Shown: piece after piece, positions 33,130 to 40,616 of the stretch | Position numbering within the stretch: position 1 is the first letter of the stretch | Layout of the letters: each line of letters begins with the position of its first letter | Virus record (IMG/VR): IMGVR_UViG_3300047462_000092 | Coordinates: 1 to 46,588 of that record | Origin: a virus | Reading direction: 5' to 3' (one strand) | DNA: 46,588 nucleotides | The notes under the pieces: model-generated | Database searches by the model: none | Told to the model about the DNA's origin: nothing | The model's input: the letters and a program-made list of their open reading frames with translations, nothing else | Program-made: the position numbers and the translations under genes

Positions 33130-33219
33130 AGCATTGATTTGGTCGCGGTGGGGCCAGGTGCGGTGATGCCGCCCCAGCCCTCACCGCGCTCCGAGGGCCA
33201 GGACTCCGCCTGGCGATGA

Positions 33220-33522
33220 CTACATGAAGAAGGGGATGATCGCGGCGATCAGCGTCAGGATTTGGACGATATGATCCTTGAGCCACTGAAGGACCGCGGA
33301 CCAATTGATCGAGGTGAGGAAGTTGCCAGTTTCCTGTCGGTAGAGCCGGGCAACCCGTCGTTCCAGACGCGCGAGAGCCGGGATTCGTTTCCCGCTACGC
33401 GGGTCACGCATCATCGGCGTGCGGACGATGGCGTCGAGCGACCGAACCTGCGTGGTGGTCACGATTCGCTCGTTGACGGCCAGGTTACGTGCCTGGCTAA
33501 TCGCATTGCGGAAATGATTCAT
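33220..33522 (-). CDS. Small basic protein with C-terminal membrane anchor
   Basis: 100 residues. Arg-rich helical region (ALARLERRVARLYRQETG) then one C-terminal transmembrane helix (IVQILTLIAAIIPFFM), so tail-anchored topology. ATG 33522 overlaps the stop of the thioredoxin-like gene (ATGA). A holin or antiholin role is conceivable but unsupported. The 90 bases after it (33130-33219) hold no gene I can support. Confidence 0.5.
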   Translation of the reverse strand: MNHFRNAISQARNLAVNERIVTTTQVRSLDAIVRTPMMRDPRSGKRIPALARLERRVARLYRQETGNFLTSINWSAVLQWLKDHIVQILTLIAAIIPFFM

Positions 33523-34430
33523 GGTCGTTTGGGGGTGAAGTGTGGCACGTACACTGCCGGCCCGACTCGCGGCACGAAGTAATTGACACGTTCCGGCTGA
33601 GCGACCGAGACTTGCAGGAAGTTGTACTTATCCGGTTTGGGAGTCGGTTCCGGCTTCTGGTCAGCTTCCTTGATGACGAACCTCGTGATGTCGGCCACGT
33701 CGGTGAGCCCCACGAATCGCTTCGTTTCCTTGCGCTTGTCCATGACGACGAACGTGGGGACCGAGGCGAGCTTGAACTGCTCTTTCAGATCGGGGTACTC
33801 GTCGATGTCATAGACGTATACGAGGTAGCCATCCTTCCGAAGCTTCTCGATCTTCGGATACATCTGCCGGCATGGTTTGCACCATTTCGCCGTGAACATG
33901 ATGAGGTAGTTCTTGTCACAATCCTTGTTCTTGCAGACGAATGGCGGGCACTTGCAATCTTTGCCGCAAGGGCAGTCGTGGCCGTCTACTTGTTCTGGGA
34001 AGTGCTCGTCGAGTCCGTCAAGTTCGCCTCGTTGGCCTTCCGTTCGCTGTTCCTCCGACGCAGCCACGCGATGAGACGCCCCTGGAATCGGCGTTGCTTC
34101 ACCGGGGCGGCACTCTGATCCGTCATCGGTGCCGGCGGGGTTGTCGGCTTTGACGGAGCTGCGGTCGAGTTCGGGATCGGCTGGGATGTCGGCTCGCTGG
34201 CCGGCGTTGGGTTGTTCGGTGTTGGGTTTGGCACTTTTGGCACCCCCTCTTTGTCCAGGGCTGAGTTTACGATCCCCAGGAGATCGCTGATCTCGGCTGT
34301 CCAGTCCACCGGCTGCTTTCGGCCGAGTTTGATACCCAGATTCCGCAGCCACCGCACGAACCGCCGCCAGATCAGGAACATTGGTCGTTACTCCCGCGAT
34401 CAGAGTCGCGATCAGGAACAGATTTTTCAT
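33519..34430 (-). CDS. Exported thioredoxin-like protein
   Basis: 303 residues from ATG 34430, with GAGGT eight bases upstream. A signal-peptide-like start MKNLFLIATLIAGVTT is followed by ~130 residues of low-complexity linker, a cysteine-rich knot (CPCGKDCKC, CKNKDCD) and a thioredoxin domain: IMFTAKWCKPCRQMYPKIEKL (CxxC) and cis-Pro segment ASVPTFVV. It ends with a Pro-rich tail. Probably reduces or forms disulphides outside the cytoplasm. The linker region is also covered by a second good frame (33986-34381), so part of this DNA appears to code in two frames. An alternative GTG (within HRVAAS) would give a shorter protein without signal. Confidence 0.68.
   Translation of the reverse strand: MKNLFLIATLIAGVTTNVPDLAAVRAVAAESGYQTRPKAAGGLDSRDQRSPGDRKLSPGQRGGAKSAKPNTEQPNAGQRADIPADPELDRSSVKADNPAGTDDGSECRPGEATPIPGASHRVAASEEQRTEGQRGELDGLDEHFPEQVDGHDCPCGKDCKCPPFVCKNKDCDKNYLIMFTAKWCKPCRQMYPKIEKLRKDGYLVYVYDIDEYPDLKEQFKLASVPTFVVMDKRKETKRFVGLTDVADITRFVIKEADQKPEPTPKPDKYNFLQVSVAQPERVNYFVPRVGPAVYVPHFTPKRP
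33986..34381 (-). CDS. Small juxtamembrane-type hypothetical protein overlapping thioredoxin gene
   Basis: 131 residues in a different frame from, and wholly inside, the thioredoxin-like gene. ATG 34381 has GGGAG nine bases upstream. The start is aromatic/basic (FLIWRRFVRWLRNLGIKLGR), then DWTAEISDLLGIVNSALDK, then a Pro/Asn/Thr-rich linker and a basic end (RLIAWLRRRNSERKANE). It looks more like a real protein than the other frame does in the same stretch. Either both are made or one is spurious; codon preference does not decide. Confidence 0.45.
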   Translation of the reverse strand: MFLIWRRFVRWLRNLGIKLGRKQPVDWTAEISDLLGIVNSALDKEGVPKVPNPTPNNPTPASEPTSQPIPNSTAAPSKPTTPPAPMTDQSAAPVKQRRFQGRLIAWLRRRNSERKANEANLTDSTSTSQNK

Positions 34431-34547
34431 CGGGTTGTACCTCGGAGGAGAGTTGAGCCATCTTCCTGATGACTTTGAGTTCGGAGAGTTCTCTGTGGTC
34501 GCGCCACCATTCATCCAGATTTACGGCCGCGACCATAGGTGGTTTCC

Positions 34548-35543
34548 TTACCGTGGAATGAGCATGTAGTTGAGCGGTTGCCGCTTGTAGCCGACGTAGT
34601 TGCTCAAAGCAAAGCTGTCTTCTTTACCGAGCATCTGGTCGATCACGTCGGCGTCTGCCCAGAACGCGCTGGCCGGGGTGCCGAGCTTGTGCTTTGGGCC
34701 GCTCGTCCAGCTCGGCGGCCACCAGTTCAGGATCAAACCGCCGGGCCGCTTGCTCTTGTCGTCGATGCCGGCGAGGAGCAGTGCGTGCCACCAGGTTGGA
34801 CCAGGGCTGAGGAAGCCGTCGCCGTCGGACTGCGAATTGAAGCCGACATCGGAACCAATGACGACGGGGTAGCCATTTGCCACCAGATCGCGAGCTTCGG
34901 ACCAGCAGGTCGTAAGCTTCGCCATCTTGACGGGATGCTCTTTGGCGATCGCTTCAAGTTGGCTCGGTACACCCACGCCGCGGGAGCCCCACTGGCGGGC
35001 AAGCTGAGCGTTGTATTCGGTCAGATCAATGGCGCCGTATTTCTGACGGAGAAGAACGCCGTACTGTTGGACCCAATCACAGGCCCAACTGACGCACGCA
35101 CCATCACGGCGAGATGGAATCTTGCTGCCGCCGATCTCGACACGAGCGCCTGCATGAATGGGCTCGGTGGCAGCCATCGCCACCCAGCGCTCGGGACGGC
35201 CGTGCATGAGAATCTGGACGGCCGTCAGGATGTTGACGCCCATCGCCGTGGCGTGTGACGTGCAATCGCCGATGTCCTGGATCGAGGGGTAGTATTTCTT
35301 CCCCATGACTTTTTCCAGGTACGGCCAGAGCAGGACTTGCTTCCCCTTGCCGCTCCCGGTGATCTCACCAGCAAAGTCGGCGTAGTAGGGTCGCGATTGC
35401 CCTTTGATCCACTCGCGATGGAGAGCTGGGTCATTCAGCCAGCCGAAGTCTCTCCGCTGGCCACGAACAGCGGCGAAGGCCGGCTTTACACCAGCGATCA
35501 GGCCGCCGGCAAGAATCAGTGCTTCACGGCGGCTGATCTGCAT
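34548..35543 (-). CDS. Tat-type exported papain-like cysteine peptidase
   Basis: 331 residues. The N-terminus is a twin-arginine signal: SRREALILAGGLIAG with AFA before residue ~25. The papain-type catalytic set is visible: Q89 and C94 in IQDIGDCTSHA, H253 in TWWHALLLAGID and N273 in LILNWW followed by PSW. Family members cut peptides; exported and phage-encoded, this could degrade the host envelope or be a virion or lysis enzyme. Neighbours are other exported proteins. I see no peptidoglycan-binding domain. Lysin function is inference. Confidence 0.72.
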   Translation of the reverse strand: MQISRREALILAGGLIAGVKPAFAAVRGQRRDFGWLNDPALHREWIKGQSRPYYADFAGEITGSGKGKQVLLWPYLEKVMGKKYYPSIQDIGDCTSHATAMGVNILTAVQILMHGRPERWVAMAATEPIHAGARVEIGGSKIPSRRDGACVSWACDWVQQYGVLLRQKYGAIDLTEYNAQLARQWGSRGVGVPSQLEAIAKEHPVKMAKLTTCWSEARDLVANGYPVVIGSDVGFNSQSDGDGFLSPGPTWWHALLLAGIDDKSKRPGGLILNWWPPSWTSGPKHKLGTPASAFWADADVIDQMLGKEDSFALSNYVGYKRQPLNYMLIPR

Positions 35544-35546
35544 GAG

Positions 35547-35789
35547 CTAGCTCGCGAGAGGTTGGTCAATGACGATGGTGTTTTTGAGGCTCGTGACCGT
35601 GACCTTACGACCGACGTTGTTGTAGCCACGCAGCTTGTAGCTTGGGGCGGCTGCGCCGGGACGAGTCTCGAACTCGATCTGGCTCACGGTCATCTTCTGG
35701 AGCCACATGCTTGAACCCCGTCGCACGGGATAGACGCACGTGTCACCGACCTTGATCTCACGGTCGGTGAAATCGAGGGGTTTGCTCAT
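35547..35789 (-). CDS. Small beta-rich hypothetical protein
   Basis: 80 residues, ATG 35789 with GGGAG seven bases upstream. Short strands (IKVGDTCVYPVRRG, QIEFETRPG, NVGRKVTVTSL) suggest an SH3/KOW-like barrel. No family recognised. It lies three bases before the peptidase ATG and three bases after the exported protein upstream, so all three are probably co-translated. Confidence 0.55.
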   Translation of the reverse strand: MSKPLDFTDREIKVGDTCVYPVRRGSSMWLQKMTVSQIEFETRPGAAAPSYKLRGYNNVGRKVTVTSLKNTIVIDQPLAS

Positions 35790-35792
35790 GCT

Positions 35793-36587
35793 TTAGCTCC
35801 CCAAGGTGCTCGCGTACTGAGCCAGACCTTGTGCGATCTGTTCCCAGACGGCGATATGGGCGAGGCCGTCCGGCAGCTTGCCGGCCGTGTCCATCGTCTT
35901 CAATTCGTTTTGCAAATTGGTGAAGAACGGCGACCAGTTCTTCAGGTTGTCAATGCCAAGCGCCTTCAGGTTCGATTGCGTTGTAGCCTGGACCATCGCG
36001 TCAGGCGTCATGGTCGCGCTCTTGGCGGCCTCGGCAACGCTGGAGAAGCTCTGTGCGAGCTTGGTCAGGTCTTCACGCTTCGTCGGCGAGTTGACCGACG
36101 CACACCACTGACCGACTTTGGCCGCGATACTGGCGTCGGGGCCGATGGTCGCCGCGGTCGGGCGTCCGGTCACAACGATCCGCCAGGTCTTCACGTCCAC
36201 TGTTCCGTCTTTGGCACCGCCGACGATGAGCATGTAGCTGTCGGCCGTCTCGTCAATCGAGGTGGTGAAGTGGGCTCGCTTCCCGTTGTCGATCACCTGG
36301 AAGTTCTCGGTCGAAGGGACCACTTCCCAATCGAAGCTGTCGGCAACGCTATCGCTCACGTCGATGGTGGCGAGCTGGCCGACCTTGATCGTCGTCGGGG
36401 CCTTGATCGAGATGCTTGCCTTATTCGGGTCAGCGGCAGCCGGGGCCTGTTCGGGCACGTTGAAGGCGACTTCATCTCCAACCAGATCGAACGTCGGAGC
36501 CGGATTGTAGGCGACGTAGGCAGTTGGGACAGCGGTGGCAGCCACGGTGAGCGCCATGATGGCGCCTAAAACGATTCGTTTCAGCAT
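35793..36587 (-). CDS. Exported Ig/PKD-like protein
   Basis: 264 residues with a signal peptide (KRIVLGAIMALTVAATAVPTAYVAY) and GAGGT before ATG 36587. Residues ~55-140 form an Ig-like or PKD-like beta domain (ISIKAPTTIKVGQLATIDVSD, SFDWEVVPS, YMLIVGGAKDG, TWRIVVTG). The C-terminal ~120 residues are helical. It should act outside the cytoplasm or on the virion. No exact family. Confidence 0.6.
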   Translation of the reverse strand: MLKRIVLGAIMALTVAATAVPTAYVAYNPAPTFDLVGDEVAFNVPEQAPAAADPNKASISIKAPTTIKVGQLATIDVSDSVADSFDWEVVPSTENFQVIDNGKRAHFTTSIDETADSYMLIVGGAKDGTVDVKTWRIVVTGRPTAATIGPDASIAAKVGQWCASVNSPTKREDLTKLAQSFSSVAEAAKSATMTPDAMVQATTQSNLKALGIDNLKNWSPFFTNLQNELKTMDTAGKLPDGLAHIAVWEQIAQGLAQYASTLGS

Positions 36588-36589
36588 GA

Positions 36590-36781
36590 TTACCTCGGAG
36601 TTGTGGTGAAAAGAGCCCGTCCCTGGCGCTTTATTGGGTCAGGCAGTGTCGTGTTGACGCTGCTGTCTTTGCCGTTCCAGCGTTGTTGGTCGCCGGCCCA
36701 GCAGTTTTCGCATCGCTCTTCGTTCGAGTAGACGATCGGGTTTCCGCAGGCACACAGGTAGTTGCCGGAGGGACTTCGCAT
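36590..36781 (-). CDS. Small zinc-ribbon-like protein
   Basis: 63 residues. CACG near residue 10 and CENC near residue 24 form a possible zinc ribbon, followed by a polar tail. The ATG at 36781 follows the hairpin at 36804-36831. No family recognised. Confidence 0.5.
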   Translation of the reverse strand: MRSPSGNYLCACGNPIVYSNEERCENCWAGDQQRWNGKDSSVNTTLPDPIKRQGRALFTTTPR

Positions 36782-36794
36782 CGAGCCTCGTGAG

Positions 36795-36831
36795 AGGAAG
36801 GAAAGCTCCCGCGCGTCGCCGCGCGGGAGCT
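36795..36831 (-). terminator. Hairpin terminator/attenuator
   Basis: Perfect 12-bp stem AGCTCCCGCGCG (36804-36815) / CGCGCGGGAGCT (36820-36831) with a 4-base loop. On the minus strand it is followed by TTCCTTCCTCTC. It lies 17 bases past the stop of the 36848 gene, before the start of the next. Confidence 0.6.
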
Positions 36832-36847
36832 GGGATCAAATGGACGA

Positions 36848-37027
36848 CTACTTCTTGTGGTGGAAGCCTTCCAGCGTCTTGGCCAGAGCCACTTCACGCC
36901 GGGTCGTCGGGTTCTTGTGGGCCTCGTGGATGTATTCGGACACCGTTTGTCCGGCGGCCTTGGCCTTGCGGGTCAGGGCTCCAGGATGCTTGATGGCACC
37001 CTTGATCCAGTTCTTCTTGGCTCCCAT
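36848..37027 (-). CDS. Small basic phage protein (KNWIKGAIKHPGAL type)
   Basis: 59 residues from ATG 37027, with AAAGG eight bases upstream; a longer frame to 37138 is probably upstream non-coding. KNWIKGAIKHPGALTRKAK then VSEYIHEAH and REVALAKTLEG is a pattern I associate with small helical proteins common in phage genomes, function unknown. Very basic, so possibly nucleic-acid or virion associated. Confidence 0.65.
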   Translation of the reverse strand: MGAKKNWIKGAIKHPGALTRKAKAAGQTVSEYIHEAHKNPTTRREVALAKTLEGFHHKK

Positions 37028-37063
37028 AGGCAGAACCTTTCTGCCCGAACGGGCTACTGAGGT

Positions 37064-37120
37064 GAAAAAGACCGGCCGAGAGAAAGCGTGCCTTGCGGCA
37101 GAGGCCCGGCCGGTTTGTTT
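37064..37120. terminator. Possible bidirectional terminator
   Basis: ACCGGCC (37071-37077) pairs with GGCCGGT (37108-37114) across 30 bases. The plus side ends TTGTTT; the minus side ends CTTTTTCACC. The large loop lowers confidence. Confidence 0.35.
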
Positions 37121-37188
37121 GACCAGACCTTTATGCACGTGCTATGCAGAGGTGCGACTGGTGTGATTGAGAACGCCCGTCGGCGCGA

Positions 37189-37209
37189 TCCTGGGATGCT
37201 ATCCCAGGA
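37189..37209. repeat. Perfect 9-bp inverted repeat in an intergenic region
   Basis: TCCTGGGAT-GCT-ATCCCAGGA. It lies in the 307-base stretch 37028-37334, which holds no gene I can support apart from the possible terminator. No T-tail, so it is more likely an operator or RNA stem than a terminator. Confidence 0.5.
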
Positions 37210-37334
37210 GGGGTGTCCGTTGATTCGCCAGGCCGGCTCAACGGAAAAGCCTTTGATCGCACCCAAGGGCCGTCGCCAAGTTGGGTGTCTAGCAAATTGT
37301 CAGCGGCGAATGCCTCGCGGCGGTGACTTACGCA

Positions 37335-37589
37335 TTAGGCCGCGGGGGCAGCCGCGGGTGCGGCTTTGGGGTCCGACGCGGGAGCCGCGGCCGGAGCCGC
37401 CGGCACCTGCGTCAGCAGGCGGAGCACGACGTTCGTCACACCGAGGGCGGTCCCGATACCGGCGACGGCCTTCGGATTGCTGGCGACCAGCTCGCTGCCT
37501 TGGAAGTAGGTCAGCGCGGCGGTGACGGCCGTCAGGATGTTGACGATATGCGTCGGGTCTTGGAGGAAGGTGCGAATCTTCGCGAGCAT
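37335..37589 (-). CDS. Small two-helix membrane protein, holin-like
   Basis: 84 residues from ATG 37589; an upstream in-frame start at 37649 would overlap the preceding gene. Two hydrophobic stretches (IVNILTAVTAALTYFQG and VAGIGTALGVTNVVLRLLT) are followed by an Ala/Pro-rich tail. Small class II holins have such a layout, but many phage membrane proteins do too. The ribosome site is weak (AGAG). Confidence 0.5.
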   Translation of the reverse strand: MLAKIRTFLQDPTHIVNILTAVTAALTYFQGSELVASNPKAVAGIGTALGVTNVVLRLLTQVPAAPAAAPASDPKAAPAAAPAA

Positions 37590-37620
37590 GGGCTCTACTC
37601 TTGGGTTCGTGGTTCGTGGG

Positions 37621-38166
37621 TTATTTGTCTTCGACGGGGTTCTGAGCACTGGAGACTGCTGTCACGAGGCGAGCGACGATCTTGTCGATCTTTTCCTCGA
37701 AGCCAGGGGTGCCCTGAAGCTCGTCAATGATGATCTCGCATAGGGTCTGGCTCAGCCTGAGCAGAGCTGGTTTCCCAAGAAGCACACCGAGATTCTGTTC
37801 AATCGCATTCGCTGATTTGACCAGCTTCTCCACAGTCAAGAGCAAGCTGTTGATTGGACCGTAGGCTGCTAAGAGATCGGCGTCAGTTTTGATGAGGTTG
37901 AAACGCTTCTCGATCAGCATTCGAGTAAGCGCGATTTCCTCACGGAGAGTTTTGACTTGCTCATGCTCAGAGAGCTGGGCCAGGCGAGTCCGATACTGGG
38001 CCTCGGTCAGACGGTACAGCCGTTTTTCCTCTGCGTCGGCTGCAATGTTGCCGCGTGCGTGAACCTCGCAGTAATCGCTGCCGGACACTGCCTCATTCAA
38101 GCACTGAGCCGATTGGCTCGTGCCTTTGCAGCGGCGGGGATCAGCGGGGTCAGAGACGCGGGGCAT
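37621..38166 (-). CDS. Zinc-knuckle helical protein, possible small terminase subunit
   Basis: 181 residues from ATG 38166 with GGAAG eight bases upstream. N-terminal RRCKGTSQSAQCLNEA then YCEVHARG is a C..C..C..H knuckle of the type found at the start of some phage small terminases and related DNA-binding proteins. The rest is helical (EHEQVKTLREEIALTRMLIEKRF, LLLTVEKLVKSANAIEQNLG). It is the first gene of the leftward block, where small terminases often lie, but 6 kb away from the large subunit. The assignment is tentative. Confidence 0.55.
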   Translation of the reverse strand: MPRVSDPADPRRCKGTSQSAQCLNEAVSGSDYCEVHARGNIAADAEEKRLYRLTEAQYRTRLAQLSEHEQVKTLREEIALTRMLIEKRFNLIKTDADLLAAYGPINSLLLTVEKLVKSANAIEQNLGVLLGKPALLRLSQTLCEIIIDELQGTPGFEEKIDKIVARLVTAVSSAQNPVEDK

Positions 38167-38370
38167 TCGGTGTTCTTCCAACTAAAGGGTCACTAATAGA
38201 TTAGGGCCAAATGGTTCTTCATTTTCAGAACATCCAGAAAAATCTGCACAATTCTTAGATTTGCCGCGTCCATTGTTGCCGGAACTCCAATAATCTCGTC
38301 CCGCACCGGGGAACCGTGGCCGCGTGATTGCTGTTTGAGAGATAGACAACATTCCCCTTCGAGGCCAAAC
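38167..38370. promoter_or_regulatory. Divergent control region between the leftward and rightward operons
   Basis: 204 bases with no gene. Locally AT-rich (38200-38270), unlike its surroundings. It must hold the promoter of the leftward structural block and that of the rightward accessory genes. I see CTAAT-AG-ATTAG (38192-38203), a small inverted repeat, but no convincing -35/-10 pair. The final 43 bases carry the leader element shared with 42235. Confidence 0.5.
38328..38370 (+). promoter_or_regulatory. Leader element, copy 1
   Basis: TTGCTGTTTGAGA (38328-38340), then a TAG-C-like segment, and GGCCAAAC directly before the ATG. The same 13 bases occur at 42235-42247, with almost equal distance to the next ATG (30 and 31 bases) and GGCAAAC before it. 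Confidence 0.5.
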
Positions 38371-38676
38371 ATGCGACGCCAATACTGCATCCTGTACAAG
38401 CGCCACGGCTCGCCGGACTACACGCGGCTGGAGCCCCACACCCAGGCGGCGATCTACGACCGGCCGGAAGTGAACCACGCCGTCGAGATCGTCCGCACGA
38501 CGCCGTACATCAAGGGCGTCGCGTTGATCGTCGGTGACGAAGCGTTCAACGTCGTCGAGCTGGCCACGCAGGAGGCAATCGCCCCGCGTGCGTTTGTGTT
38601 CCAGGAGCCGGCCGAGGCCGCCGCTCTCGGAACGGTTCTCGATGCCTCCGTCGTGACGACCGCAGGGCAGGCATGA
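38371..38676 (+). CDS. Hypothetical protein
   Basis: 101 residues from ATG 38371; an in-frame TTG at 38335 lies within the shared leader and is unlikely. Compact alpha/beta (QYCILYKRHG, AVEIVRTTPYIKGVALIVGD). No family recognised. First gene of the rightward accessory operon; its stop overlaps the next start (ATGA). Confidence 0.6.
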   Translation: MRRQYCILYKRHGSPDYTRLEPHTQAAIYDRPEVNHAVEIVRTTPYIKGVALIVGDEAFNVVELATQEAIAPRAFVFQEPAEAAALGTVLDASVVTTAGQA

Positions 38677-39173
38677 GTAAACCGAAGCTCAAAGCACAGC
38701 AGATTCCCGTCTACCGGGTCCGCGCCGCTGACTTCGAGGAGTATGTCGGGACGGTCTACAACATCCGCGAATACGATTTCGCGCTCGATGTCGGTTGCCA
38801 ACCCGGCGAAGTCTTCGAGTACCAGATCACCGGTCGGCCGCCGCAGACGGTCAGCTTCGCCGACAAGCTCCAGCAGATACGGCGAGGGCATCGCGTAAGG
38901 CGATACCCAAACCTGATGCTCGAAGCTCTGGTCATGGACGGCTACATACCAGCCGGCAAGTACATCATCGACACGCGGCCAGACTCGCCGCTCATCGTGC
39001 AGTACACGCAGTTGATGCAACGCCACGGAGGGCCGACGGCGCCGGAATGTATCCGGTTCCTAAACCAGCATCGCAACGACCGGACGTTCCAAAAGCGGGC
39101 CAAGACGCTCAACGAGTGTTGGGGCGGGAAGGTCGCCCGCGATCTCGACAAAGAACTCGGAGCAAAAGCGTGA
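38673..39173 (+). CDS. Hypothetical protein
   Basis: 166 residues. Begins KPKLKAQQIPVYRVRAADFEEYVGTVY and has a helical C-terminus with paired Arg and Asp. It is soluble, with two cysteines; no family recognised. Overlaps both neighbours by four bases, so translation is coupled. Confidence 0.6.
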   Translation: MSKPKLKAQQIPVYRVRAADFEEYVGTVYNIREYDFALDVGCQPGEVFEYQITGRPPQTVSFADKLQQIRRGHRVRRYPNLMLEALVMDGYIPAGKYIIDTRPDSPLIVQYTQLMQRHGGPTAPECIRFLNQHRNDRTFQKRAKTLNECWGGKVARDLDKELGAKA

Positions 39174-39550
39174 TCCTGGCCTGTGGCATGTGCGGTGGTG
39201 TCATCGAGCTGGCGGCGGCCGGCGGCGTAGTCGGCCTGTCCGCCGTGCTCACTCAACTTTGGAACCGGCGAATGAAGCTCAGAACTCTATTTTCGGATTG
39301 GCGGAAACGCAAGAAGGTCATGGCCTACACCCGTGGCTTCGGCTTCGAGGGCTGCGACATCCAATCGCTCGGTAACGGGTGCTTTGTCACCGTGACCACC
39401 GCCCCAGCTTTTCCCGGCGACAGTGGCGACGTGACGGAGATCGTGTCGCTTGACCGGCCACAGCCACCGAAGTGGCTCGCCTCGGCCGTCGTGATCGCCT
39501 CGATCCTGGCTTTCTTCGCCCTCATGTTCGCCGTCAACCCGCACCGATGA
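39170..39550 (+). CDS. Two-segment membrane protein
   Basis: 126 residues from GTG 39170, overlapping the preceding stop (GTGA). Hydrophobic segments lie near residues 1-25 (VIELAAAGGVVGLSAVL) and 103-121 (WLASAVVIASILAFFALMFAV), flanking a basic and beta-rich loop. No family. A shorter start at ATG 39188 is possible. Confidence 0.55.
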   Translation: MILACGMCGGVIELAAAGGVVGLSAVLTQLWNRRMKLRTLFSDWRKRKKVMAYTRGFGFEGCDIQSLGNGCFVTVTTAPAFPGDSGDVTEIVSLDRPQPPKWLASAVVIASILAFFALMFAVNPHR

Positions 39551-40011
39551 CCAGCAACTACGACTTCCTGCCACCATCCGACCAGCTCGACATCAAGCCG
39601 GACTCCGGCGACGCGAACGGGCTGTTGATCGCCGCCGGCCAGCGGCTCGGCGTATTGAGTCTGGCGACGGGCAAGCAGCATCCGATCTTGCAGGCCAAAG
39701 CCCAGGAGCACGCGCAGTACCAGGCCGATCACCAGGAGCAGGGGCACCAGCTCTGGGACCAGCGATACCACGAGCTGTATCAGCTCGTGCCAGAATGCCA
39801 GGAGTTCAAAGAGGTGTGCGCGGAGTCCTGGCCGGAGAACACCGAGGCGGAGGCCGCCGAGGAGATGTACAACTCTTGGCGTCATTCACCCGGTCACTGG
39901 TCCGCGGTCAACGGACGCTGTGACTTTTGGGGCTACGCGATGGTGCGCGGATCGAATGGCATTTGGTATGCGACTGGCCAATTCGGGCTTCTCCAGCAAG
40001 AGGCGAGCTGA
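39547..40011 (+). CDS. CAP (SCP/PR1-like) domain protein
   Basis: 154 residues from ATG 39547 (ATGA overlap). The CAP fold pattern is visible: a helix with QRLGVLSLA, ILQAKAQEHAQYQADH (the His-bearing helix), CAESWPENTEAEAAEEM, SWRHSPGHWSAV and a final YAMVRGSNGIWYATGQFG. CAP proteins are often secreted and implicated in binding lipids or defence; a bacterial phage role is unknown to me. No signal peptide is seen, so it might act in the cytoplasm. Confidence 0.65.
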   Translation: MTSNYDFLPPSDQLDIKPDSGDANGLLIAAGQRLGVLSLATGKQHPILQAKAQEHAQYQADHQEQGHQLWDQRYHELYQLVPECQEFKEVCAESWPENTEAEAAEEMYNSWRHSPGHWSAVNGRCDFWGYAMVRGSNGIWYATGQFGLLQQEAS

Positions 40012-40186
40012 TGCCTTCGACCGATCGCCCCTCCTGATTCTGGGGCGCAGGCACGCTGAGCTGATCGCCCCGTGGTTCTTTCTCGCGCAAGATCAACTAG
40101 CGCTCACGGAGGAAGAGTGGGAGCTGGTGCGTCGGTTCCAAGAGGCGTTTCCCGACCTGATGCTGCCAATCGCTAGGACTTCTTAG
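39969..40186 (+). CDS. Small hypothetical protein, start uncertain
   Basis: 72 residues if it starts at ATG 39969, overlapping the CAP gene. From 40030 the residues look real (RHAELIAPWFFLAQ, LTEEEWELVRRFQEAFPDL), but no ribosome site marks a start. Its 3' end overlaps the convergent gene by 14 bases. Confidence 0.35.
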
Positions 40187-40481
40187 TCCGCTTCTTCGGT
40201 GCCACTTTCGGTGGGGCGGCTCGCTTCGCGGCTGCCTGGAGCTGCTCGGACACCTTGTCCGCTTCTGTCAAAATCGCGGTCATGCAATTCCTCCACGAAG
40301 CCATGTCCATGCGGCCTAGTGGTGATTGTGCAGATACGCCACTGAAGTAAATCTTGATGTCAGGGTTGCGCCCAGTGCGCGGCTTCTCGACCTCAACCAC
40401 AATCTCGATTTCTGGTCGTCGTTCCTCAAATGGACGACAGCGCAGGCGCGTACCCCATCCTGTTTTCTCTGTCTCGATCAC
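40173..40481 (-). CDS. Hypothetical protein with basic tail
   Basis: 102 residues from GTG 40481, preceded by GGGG about 8 bases away. Alternating strands (IEIVVEVEKPR, DIKIYFSG) then a helix and a Lys/Ala/Pro-rich tail (KKRTKKS). No family recognised. Co-directional with the recombinase-like gene located upstream. Confidence 0.55.
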   Translation of the reverse strand: MIETEKTGWGTRLRCRPFEERRPEIEIVVEVEKPRTGRNPDIKIYFSGVSAQSPLGRMDMASWRNCMTAILTEADKVSEQLQAAAKRAAPPKVAPKKRTKKS

Positions 40482-40602
40482 CGTTATAACCCCAGTCGCT
40501 CACGTTGAGCCCGCTTTGCTTCGTGCTGGCCCCGCCAACCCTAGATCAAGAATCGGCATGACGCAAACGGCGGATTGTTAGAAATGTGCAAACTAGGGGA
40601 GA

Positions 40603-40616
40603 TTTGACTTGTCAAA
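40603..40616. repeat. Inverted repeat TTTGAC-TT-GTCAAA
   Basis: Six-base arms with a 2-base centre at the 3' end of the recombinase gene. The GTCAA half-site also occurs three times upstream of that gene, hinting at a shared binding site. The 118 bases from 40482 to 40599 hold nothing else I recognise. Confidence 0.4.

Noticed and set aside
37054-37266. Minus-strand 70-residue frame between the 36848 and 37335 genes
   Set aside because: It spans a hairpin and an inverted repeat, lacks a ribosome site, and has no protein-like segment.
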